Assembly (NCBI RefSeq): GCF_030732225.1
Contig: NZ_CP132230.1
Span: forward strand, 710,001-774,000
Direction: 5' to 3'
DNA: 64,000 bases
Origin: Streptococcus iniae
GTDB lineage: Bacteria > Bacillota > Bacilli > Lactobacillales > Streptococcaceae
The notes below the pieces were generated by a model. That model searched no databases and was not told where the DNA came from. It saw only the letters and a list, made by a program, of their open reading frames with translations. A program made the translations under genes and the position numbers. The first letter of the stretch is position 1, and every line of letters begins with the position of its first letter. This document shows positions 1 through 7,375 of the stretch, piece after piece.

Positions 1-55
1 GATTATGAATGCAGAGGTATGCCAAAAACTGCAAGAAACAAATGGAGAGATATTT

Positions 56-628
56 ATGGAACGAAATTCCCAGAATAGTCAAGGTTATAAATTAGAATCT
101 CAGATTAGGGAAGCTTACGGACGGGTGACATATACGCAGACTACACAAAATAAAAAAGCAAATAGACTTATTAAGTTAGATAATAGAATTAAAATTTCGC
201 AAATCGTATTGTCAGCTATTACTACTAGTGGATTTGTTGTAACCGTTATCTTAAATGATACGACTGCGAGTATCATTGGCGCTATAGTGTCACTTGCTCT
301 ACTAGTTTTGAATTCATATATGAAAAATTTCAATCTCGCTGAAACAGCTCAAGAACATATAGCTGCAGCAGATTCTTTATGGAAAATACGTGAAGAATAC
401 GTCTCTTTACTAACTGATTTTGAAATACTTACTTTAGAAGAAATAATGATTAAGAGAGATAATCTTCAAGAGAGAACTTTTCAAGTCTATTGTAATTCCC
501 CTAAAACTGACATGAAAAGCTACTCTGATGCTCAAAAAGCATTGAAGACAGAGGAGGAGCAAACATTTTCTGAGGAAGAAATTGATGTTATGTTACCTAA
601 CTCAATAAGACGAAATAATAGGGATTAA
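56..628 (+). CDS. SLATT-type two-TM membrane protein
   Basis: This 190-residue protein has a soluble N-terminus, two adjacent hydrophobic helices (about residues 50-95 from the chosen start; ISQIVLSAITTSGFVV and SIIGAIVSLALLVL) and a charged helical C-terminus. That layout matches the SLATT family, predicted pore-forming effectors found next to SMODS nucleotidyltransferases, SLOG proteins or reverse transcriptases. The fit to the SLATT_5-like subgroup is from memory. ATG at 56 is preferred over ATG at 5 because GGAGAG lies at the right distance before 56 and nothing suitable precedes 5. No partner gene is visible: the window edge lies upstream and IS remnants lie downstream. An effector role in anti-phage defence is inference. 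Confidence 0.6.
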   Translation: MERNSQNSQGYKLESQIREAYGRVTYTQTTQNKKANRLIKLDNRIKISQIVLSAITTSGFVVTVILNDTTASIIGAIVSLALLVLNSYMKNFNLAETAQEHIAAADSLWKIREEYVSLLTDFEILTLEEIMIKRDNLQERTFQVYCNSPKTDMKSYSDAQKALKTEEEQTFSEEEIDVMLPNSIRRNNRD

Positions 629-646
629 AAGTAATATATATAATTT

Positions 647-737
647 TTTTTATAATATTAATAGATGTCAAGAAGAGTTTGCTTAATGGGTGCGACAGTT
701 GGACCATTGACAAGCTCTCTTTTCATTGTTGTAAAAT
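647..737. repeat. 91-bp direct repeat, left copy
   Basis: This stretch recurs at 10308-10398 in the same orientation with one difference (A at 725, G at 10386). The two copies bracket the IS-rich and bacteriocin segment. It has a short minus-strand reading frame of about 22 codons (ATG at 726), but the right copy turns that ATG into ACG and both copies have stops upstream, so I do not call a gene. It may be a recombination or attachment scar, a dispersed repeat, or a remnant of an older gene 3' end. Confidence 0.85.
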
Positions 738-921
738 GGCTCTTTTCTACTATTTGTCAAGAATAATGCGGGTTCTGACTCAAAATTATTTCTGAAAGTG
801 TATCAATAGAGTCATTTTAGGAGGAGTTCGTGCCATTTTTTAAGAATTTAGGTACAGAAAAATGACACCTTATCTAGCATTTTTCAAAACAAGGTGTTAG
901 AATTATAGGGCATAGGCGACT
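738..921. other. gap: left repeat to IS110 pseudogene
   Basis: No gene is supported here. From about 860 the sequence resembles the outer end of the IS110-type element and is matched in decayed form near 4762, so it is probably IS end sequence. The part from 738 to 840 shows nothing recognisable. Confidence 0.4.
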
Positions 922-2124
922 TTACCGACTTTGGGTTGAAGCGTAGTCGTAAAGTTTGTTATGCGTTAAGAGGTAATACATTGTCCGAATGAGACGATGT
1001 ATAGAGGCAATTGTATGTGGCTTAGTTGAAGTCGTTTGCGATTGCCTTTTTCGTTTCTCCTAGAAGTCTGCAATATGGCAGGGATTGGTGTGGCTAGCTG
1101 AAGCAATATTGTGAATACACTTGTAGAGAATTTTTCTAGCATAGGGATTTCCACGCTTGGTGATATGTTCTTGAGCTAGGAAATTGCCAGATTCATAGTG
1201 TCTAAGATCGATACCGATAAAGGCATTGATTTGGTTTGCAGACTGAAAGCGACGGATGTCTCCTCATTCGCCAATAATGCTTGTAGCTGTTGTTTCTGCG
1301 ATACCAGGAATAGAGAGAAGAATCTCGTATTCAGGTAGTGGTTCAGCTAGTTCGATCATCTGTGCTAGGACCTGGTCCCTACGGTTTGTCAGTCTCAGAA
1401 GTTCCTGTGCATGATACTTAACCTCTTCTATCATGGGAGAGGTTTTTGAAAGGGCAGGATAGGACTGCTTAGCCAGTTCGACTAACTTTTCAGCCAATCG
1501 TTCAACTCTGTTCTCAGAAATCCGTTTAGAAGTTGACTGGCGAATAGTCTCTTTCAATTCAACTTCTGATAATTCCAATACCCAATGTTTAGTTGGGAAG
1601 ATGGTCACAAGGCTCCAATACTGCTCACCTGTAGGAGAAGAGAGTAGGTTCTCAATTTCTGGAAAGGCCACTTGAAGCACCTTGTGAAGTCTATTTTTAT
1701 TCCTGACGATATCTTCTGTTAGATTTTGGTAGAATCGACTGAGGTCACGCAAGTTTTGATAGACTTCCTCTTGAACATAAGTTGGCTTGCGGTTAAGAAT
1801 GAATTGTGATGAAGCTAGCTTTTCAGCGTCAATCTGATCGGTTTTTCTAACCCGCAAACTGTCTAGTTGCTTCTTAGCTTCTAGAGGATTTAGGCGTGTA
1901 TAGGCATAGCCATTGATTTCCAGAAAGGCCTGGAGACGGCGAGAATAGACACCGGTAGCCTCGAAGATGATTTTGGGGCTATTCACAGTCGCTAGGTCCC
2001 CCAGTAGGCGATTAAACCCAATGGCATCATTGGGCATAGTATAGCCATGAACCTTTTCACCATTCACAAGAATAGCCACTTCTGAGCTTGCTTTACTCAC
2101 ATCAATTCCGAAAACTGTCCGCAT
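922..2124 (-). pseudogene. IS110-family transposase, two in-frame stops
   Basis: Read on the minus strand, the frame from ATG at 2124 (preceded by AGAGGTAA) to TAA at 922-924 spans 400 codons, normal for an IS110/IS1111-type transposase. The DEDD-type N-terminus (TVFGIDVSK, IFEATGVYSRRL) and C-terminal transposase_20 region (LLSIPGIAETTATSIIGE) are present. TGA at 1264-1266 follows SIIGE, and TAG at 1060-1062 follows CHIADF. Reading through both gives the expected tail (GDIRRFQSANQINAFIGID, ITKRGNPYARKILY), with no frameshift. The first product would end before the conserved serine/GNPYAR region, so transposition is probably lost. A longer start at 2202 is possible but lacks the good ribosome site. 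Confidence 0.85.
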
Positions 2125-2269
2125 TATAATTACCTCTTTGTCTTGAATGATTCCTTGTTTTAGTGATTTCATTTTCAATACTCGACGTCTTGCGTCCCAC
2201 ATACTTTGATAAAATTCTTCCTAAAACAGGTGTCTTGCCAGTTTGTCAACTGTAGTGGGTGACTTATAG

Positions 2270-2386
2270 CTAAGCTCTAGCGAGTACCATTTTGGTACTC
2301 GTTTTTGCTATGTTTAAAGCGAGATAGATGCGTTTCTTAAAGTTATCAAAATTCCTGTAACCAAAGGTGAAAAGGCAACACTTTTC
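2270..2386 (-). pseudogene. ISL3-family transposase C-terminal remnant
   Basis: The minus strand from about 2386 to the TAG at 2270-2272 encodes a tail reading FGYRNFDNFKKRIYLALNI and ending in VLARA, like the conserved C-terminus of ISL3-family (IS1167/IS1193-type) transposases. Only about 38 codons remain. The upstream part is cut off where the IS3-family element begins at about 2387, and I could not find the missing N-terminal part on the other side. The family call rests on motif memory. Confidence 0.6.
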
Positions 2387-2411
2387 TGTACAACATTTAT
2401 AAAGTGTTTTT

Positions 2412-3191
2412 CTAGGCAATTAATCTTTTAGTCATTGGTGTTTGGTAGTTGAGACTACCATGAATGCGGTGGTAATTCCACCAATGAACATAGTCTTTAG
2501 TCTTAAGAACTAGTTCTTCCAGCGATTGAAAGGTTTCTTGATAAACAAATTCAATTTTGAAAGCACGATACGTACTTTCAGCTACGGCATTGTCATAAGG
2601 ACAACCAGCCTGACTAAGCGAACGTGTGATTCCAAAGGCTTCCAATATTTCATCAATTAACTGATTATCAAACTCTTTGCCACGATCTGAATGGAACATC
2701 TTGACTTTGGTCAGGGCGTAAGGGATGCTTTGTATGGCTTGCTTAACGAGTTCAGCGGTCTTGTGCCAACCAAGAGACAGGCCGATGATTTCACGGTTGT
2801 ATAGGTCAATGATGAGGCAAACATAAGCCCAACGATTGCCTACACGAACATAGGTTAAGTCAGTGACTAAGGCTTGTAGTGGTCTTTCTTGCTTAAACTG
2901 CCTGTCTAAGTGGTTGGGAATAGGGGCTTCATTCTTGCCTCTAGAATGTGGTTTGAAGGTGGCTTTCTGATAAACAGAAACCAAATTGAGTCGCTTCATA
3001 ATGCGTCGAATCCGACGCCGTGAAAGTGTGATACCTTCGTTATTCAAGCATATTTTGATTTTTCTGGATCCGTATCTGGACTCGCTCTCGAGGAAAATTC
3101 TTTTAATAGTTTCTTCAAACTCCGTTTCAGATACTGACTCCACGGCTTGATAGTAATAACTTGAGCGTGGCATATTCAGCCAGCGACACAT
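2412..3191 (-). CDS. IS3-family transposase OrfB (rve integrase core)
   Basis: The 259-residue product is a DDE recombinase that in IS3 elements is made as an OrfAB fusion by -1 frameshifting. It carries an HTH_21-like N-terminus (SRYGSRKIKICLNNEG), then the catalytic triad context: D in LVTDLTYVRVGNRWAYV, D in MFHSDRGKEFDNQ, and E in VAESTYRAFKIEFV. The open frame continues upstream of the ATG to overlap the end of orfA. The A5-G3-A3 run of the coding strand (about 3230-3240) is a plausible slip site. No internal stop was seen. Confidence 0.9.
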   Translation of the reverse strand: MCRWLNMPRSSYYYQAVESVSETEFEETIKRIFLESESRYGSRKIKICLNNEGITLSRRRIRRIMKRLNLVSVYQKATFKPHSRGKNEAPIPNHLDRQFKQERPLQALVTDLTYVRVGNRWAYVCLIIDLYNREIIGLSLGWHKTAELVKQAIQSIPYALTKVKMFHSDRGKEFDNQLIDEILEAFGITRSLSQAGCPYDNAVAESTYRAFKIEFVYQETFQSLEELVLKTKDYVHWWNYHRIHGSLNYQTPMTKRLIA

Positions 3192-3226
3192 CTTTGAAAT
3201 GCTGTATTTAGCCTTATTAGCAGTGA

Positions 3227-3517
3227 TTATTTCCCTTTTTGTGCCATAATCACTGCCGCTTGCTTTAGGATATCTAATTGCATTTCGAGTTCTTTATTGT
3301 GTTTCCTGAGTTCAATTAGCTCCCGCTGTTCATCTGTCAGATTATCAACAGACTTGAATGAACCAGTTGTTTTGGCTTGTCTAACCCACTTATCGAAGGT
3401 GGAAGGGGTTAGCTCGTATTCCTTGATGAGGCTGCTACGCTTTCTACCAGCATTGTAAAGGTCCACAATTTGTTGCTTAAAATCATCGGTGAAGTGACGA
3501 CGTACTTTTCTAGACAT
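3227..3517 (-). CDS. IS3-family transposase OrfA (HTH_Tnp_1)
   Basis: This 96-residue protein supplies the DNA-binding part of the IS3 transposase. It has an N-terminal helix-turn-helix (FTDDFKQQIVDLYNAG, then LTPSTFDKWVRQ) and a C-terminal leucine-zipper-like helix (LIELRKHNKELEMQLDIL) typical of OrfA multimerisation. It ends MAQKGK at the likely frameshift site. The orfB frame is offset by -1 relative to it, matching the usual IS3 expression mechanism. OrfA alone commonly acts as an inhibitor in the family. Confidence 0.9.
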   Translation of the reverse strand: MSRKVRRHFTDDFKQQIVDLYNAGRKRSSLIKEYELTPSTFDKWVRQAKTTGSFKSVDNLTDEQRELIELRKHNKELEMQLDILKQAAVIMAQKGK

Positions 3518-3670
3518 GGTTTTTCTCCCGTTTTTCTTAAGTGTAGAACACTTTATAATTTCTGTCTAGTTTAGTGTAACCTATTCAAATCATAAATTCA
3601 TATGAATTACAAACTAGTGATTTAGTGATATAATATGTAATTATTGTATTATCTTTAAATTGAGTTTTTC

Positions 3671-3698
3671 TTGACAATATTTAAAATAATGATAGAAT
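3671..3698 (+). promoter_or_regulatory. promoter of the RNPP-like regulator
   Basis: TTGACA (3671-3676) and TAGAAT (3693-3698) are separated by 16 bp. The -10 overlaps the upstream ATG at 3697, which argues that translation starts at 3733. The stretch between the boxes (GACAATATTT, then AAAATAATGAT) loosely resembles the inverted repeat over the bacteriocin promoter at 6558-6590. Shared regulation is only inferred. Confidence 0.6.
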
Positions 3699-3732
3699 GC
3701 TTCTGCAAAAGAATAATTTAAGGGGTGGAGAA

Positions 3733-4596
3733 ATGACGTTGTTGGCAACTCGTTTTAGAAGTAGAAGATTGGAATTAAATTTATCTCAAGCAGAACTTGC
3801 TGAGGGAATTTGTGAACAGGGACAAATCAGTCGAATTGAAAAAGGAAAATATAATCCCGGCTCCGATTTACTCTATAAATTGTCACAGAGACTTAATGTT
3901 TCAATGAATTATTTTTTTGATGAAGATATTTCAAAAGAGACTAGTACACTTAATAATTTTAAAGTCTTATCTAAAAAGTTATTGACTGAGAGAGAATATA
4001 TATCTTTAAAGTATCTATATGAGTTAGAAGTTAGAAAGAAGCAAAAGCTCACTCTTTCTGATCAGTTATATCTAACATGGATTGAAGCGATTATTCTATT
4101 TCATTGTGATGATAAAAAAGCAGAAGCAATAAAAAAATTAGAAGTTACAATAAATCAAATGTCTGACAAAGAGCGTGATTACTTTATTTTTTTCAATAGT
4201 CTATTAAATTTTTATTCTCTGACAGAAAATAAGGAGATAAGTGGAGAAATGTATTTAAAAATTATTTCGCCATTGAGTAATGCTAAAATAACATTTATCG
4301 AAGATTTGGAAATACTTATTAAAGCACGATATAATTATTGTCGACATCTTTGGATAGAGGAAAAGATAGAGGATGCAATCTCTGAAATTCTAGAAACAAT
4401 TGATATTTGTAAGAATCATAATCATTACTATTTATTACCTGATTTGTATTGTTTAATGGGAAATGTAAGTGAAGGTTTTGCTGAGAAGGAGGAGGTAAAA
4501 AAATATTTTTATTTATCTCAATTTTTATATACTCTAGTTGGAAACGATAAGATGAGTCTCACATTAGAAAGTTATATAAAAAAATTTAATTTATAA
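3733..4596 (+). CDS. PlcR/RNPP-like transcriptional regulator (HTH + TPR)
   Basis: The 287-residue protein starts with an XRE helix-turn-helix (about residues 4-62: LSQAELAEGICEQGQISRIEKGKYNP). The rest is all-helical, as in the TPR-like domain of PlcR-type regulators that sense short exported peptides. Length and layout match PlcR (about 285 aa) better than Rgg. ATG at 3733 is chosen because GGGGTGGAG precedes it and the promoter -10 overlaps the alternative at 3697. It lies alone between IS elements, about 2 kb upstream of the bacteriocin operon and on the same strand, so it is a candidate controller of that operon. No peptide gene is obvious immediately beside it. Confidence 0.75.
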   Translation: MTLLATRFRSRRLELNLSQAELAEGICEQGQISRIEKGKYNPGSDLLYKLSQRLNVSMNYFFDEDISKETSTLNNFKVLSKKLLTEREYISLKYLYELEVRKKQKLTLSDQLYLTWIEAIILFHCDDKKAEAIKKLEVTINQMSDKERDYFIFFNSLLNFYSLTENKEISGEMYLKIISPLSNAKITFIEDLEILIKARYNYCRHLWIEEKIEDAISEILETIDICKNHNHYYLLPDLYCLMGNVSEGFAEKEEVKKYFYLSQFLYTLVGNDKMSLTLESYIKKFNL

Positions 4597-5075
4597 TTTT
4601 TTATATTTTTATTTCATATAACCTAATTGTTATGTTATTAAAAACGGTTTTTTAATCTTCGTCAAGAATGATATGTTTTTATAATTTAAAAAAATTTTCT
4701 TATCGAGTATTAAGTTTATATTTTAATGATTTGTTTAAGTTTTTTGAAATTTCAATGTGAATAGGAAATCTTATCTAGCATTTTTCATAAGATATTAAAA
4801 TAATCAAGTATAGATGACTCTCAAGACTTGAGGAATAGTCGGAAAGTTTGTTATGTGTTTTGAGCTGTTACACTATTCTAATGAATTTCTGTACAGAGGC
4901 AATCGTAAATAGCTTAAATAAAGTTCTTTACGATTTTTTTATAGAAGTCAGCAATATAATATGGATTGGTTTATTGGCGGATACAATGTTGTAAATGCAT
5001 TAAAATAATATGTTTCCGATATATGATTTTATATATTTGTATTGTGTTATATACAAAAAAATTCCAGATTGGTAA
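4597..5075 (-). pseudogene. decayed IS110 end, left of IS256 insertion
   Basis: No gene is intact here. From about 4762 the sequence is a degraded copy of the IS110 3' region at about 870-1190: shared blocks include CTTATCTAGCATTTTTC, GTCG then AAAGTTTGTTATG, ACAGAGGCAAT and AGAAGTC then GCAATAT. The copy is AT-shifted and interrupted by many changes. It continues after the IS256 element at 6406. The part from 4597 to 4760 is AT-rich and featureless. Confidence 0.6.
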
Positions 5076-5083
5076 TTTATAAG
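5076..5083. repeat. 8-bp target duplication, left (TTTATAAG)
   Basis: TTTATAAG sits immediately outside the left end of the IS256-family element. The same eight bases occur at 6398-6405 immediately outside the right end. Eight bases is the usual duplication length for the family, which fixes the element boundaries. Confidence 0.85.
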
Positions 5084-6397
5084 GATACTGTCAATAATTT
5101 TGTGTAAACACAAGAGTAGAGTTTTTGAATATTAGTCAAATAAGCTATCAAGTGTGTCAAAACATACTCCGAATCCTTTATGAATACGAGCTCCGAACTT
5201 AATATTATAGTCTTCGAAAATACTTACAAGGCATCGTTCTAAGGCTTCTTCATTTGGAAAAACCACCCTCTTCTTACTTTGTCGCTTGATTTCTTTATTG
5301 AGTGATTCAATCAAGTTTGTAGAGTAAATACTAGACCAAATGTGATGTGGAAATTGATAGAAAGTTAGGAGATTTTCAGTTGTTTCAAGTGATGTCATAA
5401 CCTTTTTGTAACGAGGTTTCCACTCAGAAACAAATTGTTCCAATAATTTAATAGCCTCCTGTAAATTTGTGGCACGATAAATCTGCTTGAACTGATTTAG
5501 AATAGGTGCCCTATCTACTCGTTTGACCTTACTGGAGATATTGCGACCAATGTGAACCAGACACCGTTGCTGTTTAGCCATTGGATAGGCTTGTTGGATG
5601 ATTTGATTCACACCGTTAAGCCCGTCTGTAACAACTAGAGAAACTTGCTTAAGTCCTTGATTTTGTAGCCTCTTAAGAAGATCTGAGCAAGAGACATTAT
5701 TTTCATTAGGGGCAATCTCATAGCCAAGAACTGATTTATACCCTTCAGGCGTGATACCAAGTGCAATGTGAATACATTCTTTACTGACCGTACCTCGTCG
5801 CAAGGGTAAGTAAGTTCCGTCTAGATACAAGACTGAGTAGTTAGTTTGAAAGGAACGCTCATGAAAGGCAGTGACACTTTCTTGGGTCACTTTTGTGATA
5901 TTTGAAACCGTTGCTGGACTGTAGTGGTGACCATACATGCGCTCAATAATGTCACTGATTTCGCGTGTCGTAACGCCAGTTTGATAGAGTTTAATCACCA
6001 TCTCTTCCAAGTGGTCATCTCGTCTAGCATAAGATGGTAATAAAACTGGTGAAAACTCGCCGTTTCGATCTCTTGGAATGATTAAATTGACTAAGCCATA
6101 CTTCGTTTCAAACTGTCGAGAGTAGGTCCCATTACGGCTATTACCTGTATTGTAACCTTCTTTTTTATATGGCTCATATCCAAGGAAAGCTGATAGTTCA
6201 ACCTGCAAGAGGTCATTCATAGCTATTTCTAAAGAGGATCGAAAGAATTCATCAATATCTTGTTTTTGCGCTAGGAAGTTAAGTAATTCTGTGGTAAACT
6301 GAGTCATGGGAATAAATCTCTTTCTAGTGAAGTGTCGTAACTCTACTATACAGGATTTATTCCTTTTTTGTGTTTACACAAGATATTTTACACTACC
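5084..6397 (-). mobile_element. IS256-family insertion sequence (1314 bp, intact)
   Basis: The element has about 30-bp imperfect terminal inverted repeats (24 of 30 positions match, the inner 12 being GTGTAAACACAA-like at both ends), one transposase gene and flanking 8-bp duplications. It is inserted into the decayed IS110 remnant, so it is younger than that decay. Length and structure suggest it may be mobile. Confidence 0.88.
5132..6307 (-). CDS. IS256-family transposase (mutator type)
   Basis: The 391-residue DDE transposase is the length expected for the family. The Transposase_mut domain covers most of it: LGYEPYKKEGYNTGNSRNG near the N-terminus, catalytic D in VLYLDGTYLPLR, second D in LVVTDGLNGV, then QRCLVHIGRNI and catalytic E in STNLIESLNKEIKRQ. 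No stop or frameshift was seen. It cuts and joins DNA at the element ends described above. It is close in style to transposases widespread in streptococci and lactococci, but I do not name the specific IS. Confidence 0.93.
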   Translation of the reverse strand: MTQFTTELLNFLAQKQDIDEFFRSSLEIAMNDLLQVELSAFLGYEPYKKEGYNTGNSRNGTYSRQFETKYGLVNLIIPRDRNGEFSPVLLPSYARRDDHLEEMVIKLYQTGVTTREISDIIERMYGHHYSPATVSNITKVTQESVTAFHERSFQTNYSVLYLDGTYLPLRRGTVSKECIHIALGITPEGYKSVLGYEIAPNENNVSCSDLLKRLQNQGLKQVSLVVTDGLNGVNQIIQQAYPMAKQQRCLVHIGRNISSKVKRVDRAPILNQFKQIYRATNLQEAIKLLEQFVSEWKPRYKKVMTSLETTENLLTFYQFPHHIWSSIYSTNLIESLNKEIKRQSKKRVVFPNEEALERCLVSIFEDYNIKFGARIHKGFGVCFDTLDSLFD

Positions 6398-6405
6398 TTT
6401 ATAAG
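6398..6405. repeat. 8-bp target duplication, right (TTTATAAG)
   Basis: This matches 5076-5083 exactly and directly follows the right inverted repeat of the IS256-family element. Confidence 0.85.
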
Positions 6406-6500
6406 CTAAATGCTAATAAAGACATTAATTTGGTTAGTAGACTAAAAATGATAAATAACACTAGTTTCTGATGATACTTGTCACTCTTGTTTGTTATTTA
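6406..6500 (-). pseudogene. decayed IS110 end, right of IS256 insertion
   Basis: This resumes the degraded IS110 copy: AATAAAGACATTAATTTGGT then AGACTAAAA lines up with GATAAAGGCATTGATTTGGT then AGACTGAAA at about 1218-1250. The resemblance fades by about 6500. Nothing else is visible up to the promoter at 6556. Confidence 0.55.
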
Positions 6501-6555
6501 AAGCAATATCACAAAAATACATATTTGTTTATAAAATAAAAATAAGCATAAAAAA

Positions 6556-6590
6556 TTGACATTATTTTACTAAAGTGATAAAATAATGTC
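6556..6590 (+). promoter_or_regulatory. bacteriocin promoter under a 12-bp inverted repeat
   Basis: TTGACA (6556-6561) and TAAAAT (6579-6584) are 17 bp apart. A perfect inverted repeat, GACATTATTTTA (6558-6569) and TAAAATAATGTC (6579-6590) with a 9-bp spacer, covers both boxes. A dimeric regulator bound there would block or remodel the promoter. The PlcR-like protein upstream is the nearest candidate, but the site does not match the Bacillus PlcR box. Confidence 0.75.
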
Positions 6591-6611
6591 GAAAATGAAA
6601 GGGGTTCCAAA

Positions 6612-6898
6612 ATGAAGAAGGTAGTAAAATGTATGTTAATTGTCTTGGGATTAGCAATAATTTCTACTAGTTTAGTATCTGTTACATTTAAATCTCTAGG
6701 AATAGACCCTGGGGTAGTACATATGAAAAATAGATTATAGAGGAGGTGGTGGATATGAGAATGTATCTACTAAAAAATTCGTTAATTCTTTAACTTTTAT
6801 GAGTGAATATGATACATATTTCACAGATAAGTAGTGACTATCAAGATATACAAAATGATGTTGGAGGATTTGTTAGTCACTTAACTAAAAAGAAATGA
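6612..6898 (+). pseudogene. small secreted-peptide gene, apparently frameshifted twice
   Basis: ATG at 6612 (ribosome site GAAAGGGG) opens a 42-residue frame with a signal-peptide-like start (MKKVVKCMLIVLGLAII) that stops at 6738-6740. The next frame then reads DYRGGGGYENVSTKKFVNS up to TAG at 6832, and the third frame reads QISSDYQDIQNDVGG up to TGA at 6896-6898. Joined, these give about 95 residues of secreted-protein character. Two small indels would explain this. Alternatively the 42-residue peptide is the real product, for example a signalling peptide precursor. The gene lies directly downstream of the promoter and 10 bp before the bacteriocin gene. Confidence 0.5.
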
Positions 6899-6908
6899 GG
6901 AATAAAAA

Positions 6909-7214
6909 ATGAAAAAAATTTCTAAAATTTGGGCAGTTGGTTTAGTAGCCGCATCATTATCATTTGGTTCAATAGCTTATGCTGAATCAATTAGTGTAGC
7001 CGGTGGGACATGGAATTATGGTTATGGAGTTGGTCAAGCTTATTCACACTATAAGCATGACTATAACAATCATGGAGCAAAGGTTGTTAATTCAAATAAC
7101 GGGGTAAAGGATTATAAAAATGCAGGTCCAGGAGTTTGGGCTAAAGCATCTATAGGAACTGTTTGGGATCCTGCAACTTTTTATTATAATCCAACTGGAT
7201 TTTATTCTAACTAA
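6909..7214 (+). CDS. lactococcin-972-family bacteriocin precursor
   Basis: The 101-residue protein has a Sec signal peptide (MKKISKIWAVGLVAASLSFG, predicted cut after AYA at about residue 25). The mature part is rich in Gly, Tyr, Asn and Trp. GGTWNYGYGVGQAYSHY, KVVNSN, GVWAKASIG and the terminal FYYN region match the layout of lactococcin 972 (GTWQHGYGVSSAYSNYHH, then GVWAKA, then SFYYN). Lactococcin 972 blocks septum formation by binding lipid II in lactococci; whether this relative does so is inference. A GAGGA ribosome site precedes it. It shares a transcript start with the frameshifted gene upstream and is followed by a terminator-like hairpin and its immunity/export genes. Confidence 0.9.
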   Translation: MKKISKIWAVGLVAASLSFGSIAYAESISVAGGTWNYGYGVGQAYSHYKHDYNNHGAKVVNSNNGVKDYKNAGPGVWAKASIGTVWDPATFYYNPTGFYSN

Positions 7215-7329
7215 AATGTAATTTGATTGATTTATATTCAATATTGTGAGTCTTTTTGATATTAATTTATCTAATACTACATGTATTAATTGCAATTTCT
7301 CACTAGTATATAAGTTATCATGAAAGAGA

Positions 7330-7351
7330 GGAGGAGAAATCCTCCTTTTTT
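7330..7351 (+). terminator. hairpin between bacteriocin and immunity genes
   Basis: GGAGGA (7330-7335) and TCCTCC (7340-7345) pair around a GAAA tetraloop, followed by six T. As a partial terminator it would let the bacteriocin be made in excess of the membrane proteins downstream. The ribosome site of the next gene (AAGGAGG at about 7362) lies just after it. Confidence 0.7.
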
Positions 7352-7375
7352 AGAAAGTTTTAAGGAGGTTTAGGA

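Larger units (their letters stand above)
2387..3568 (-). mobile_element. IS3-family insertion sequence
   Basis: Two overlapping-frame genes (orfA, orfB) lie between imperfect inverted ends that share TTATAAAGTGTT just inside each boundary. Outer ends are approximate (TGTACA at 2387 on the left, reverse complement of CTGTCTA at 3562-3568 on the right), and I could not identify a target duplication. The element abuts the ISL3 remnant on its left. Both genes look intact, so it may still be active. Confidence 0.7.

Noticed and set aside
661..726. 22-codon minus-strand peptide inside the left 91-bp repeat (starts KRELVNGPTV)
   Set aside because: Its ATG is ACG in the right copy, there is no ribosome site, and both copies have stops just upstream; treated as repeat sequence.
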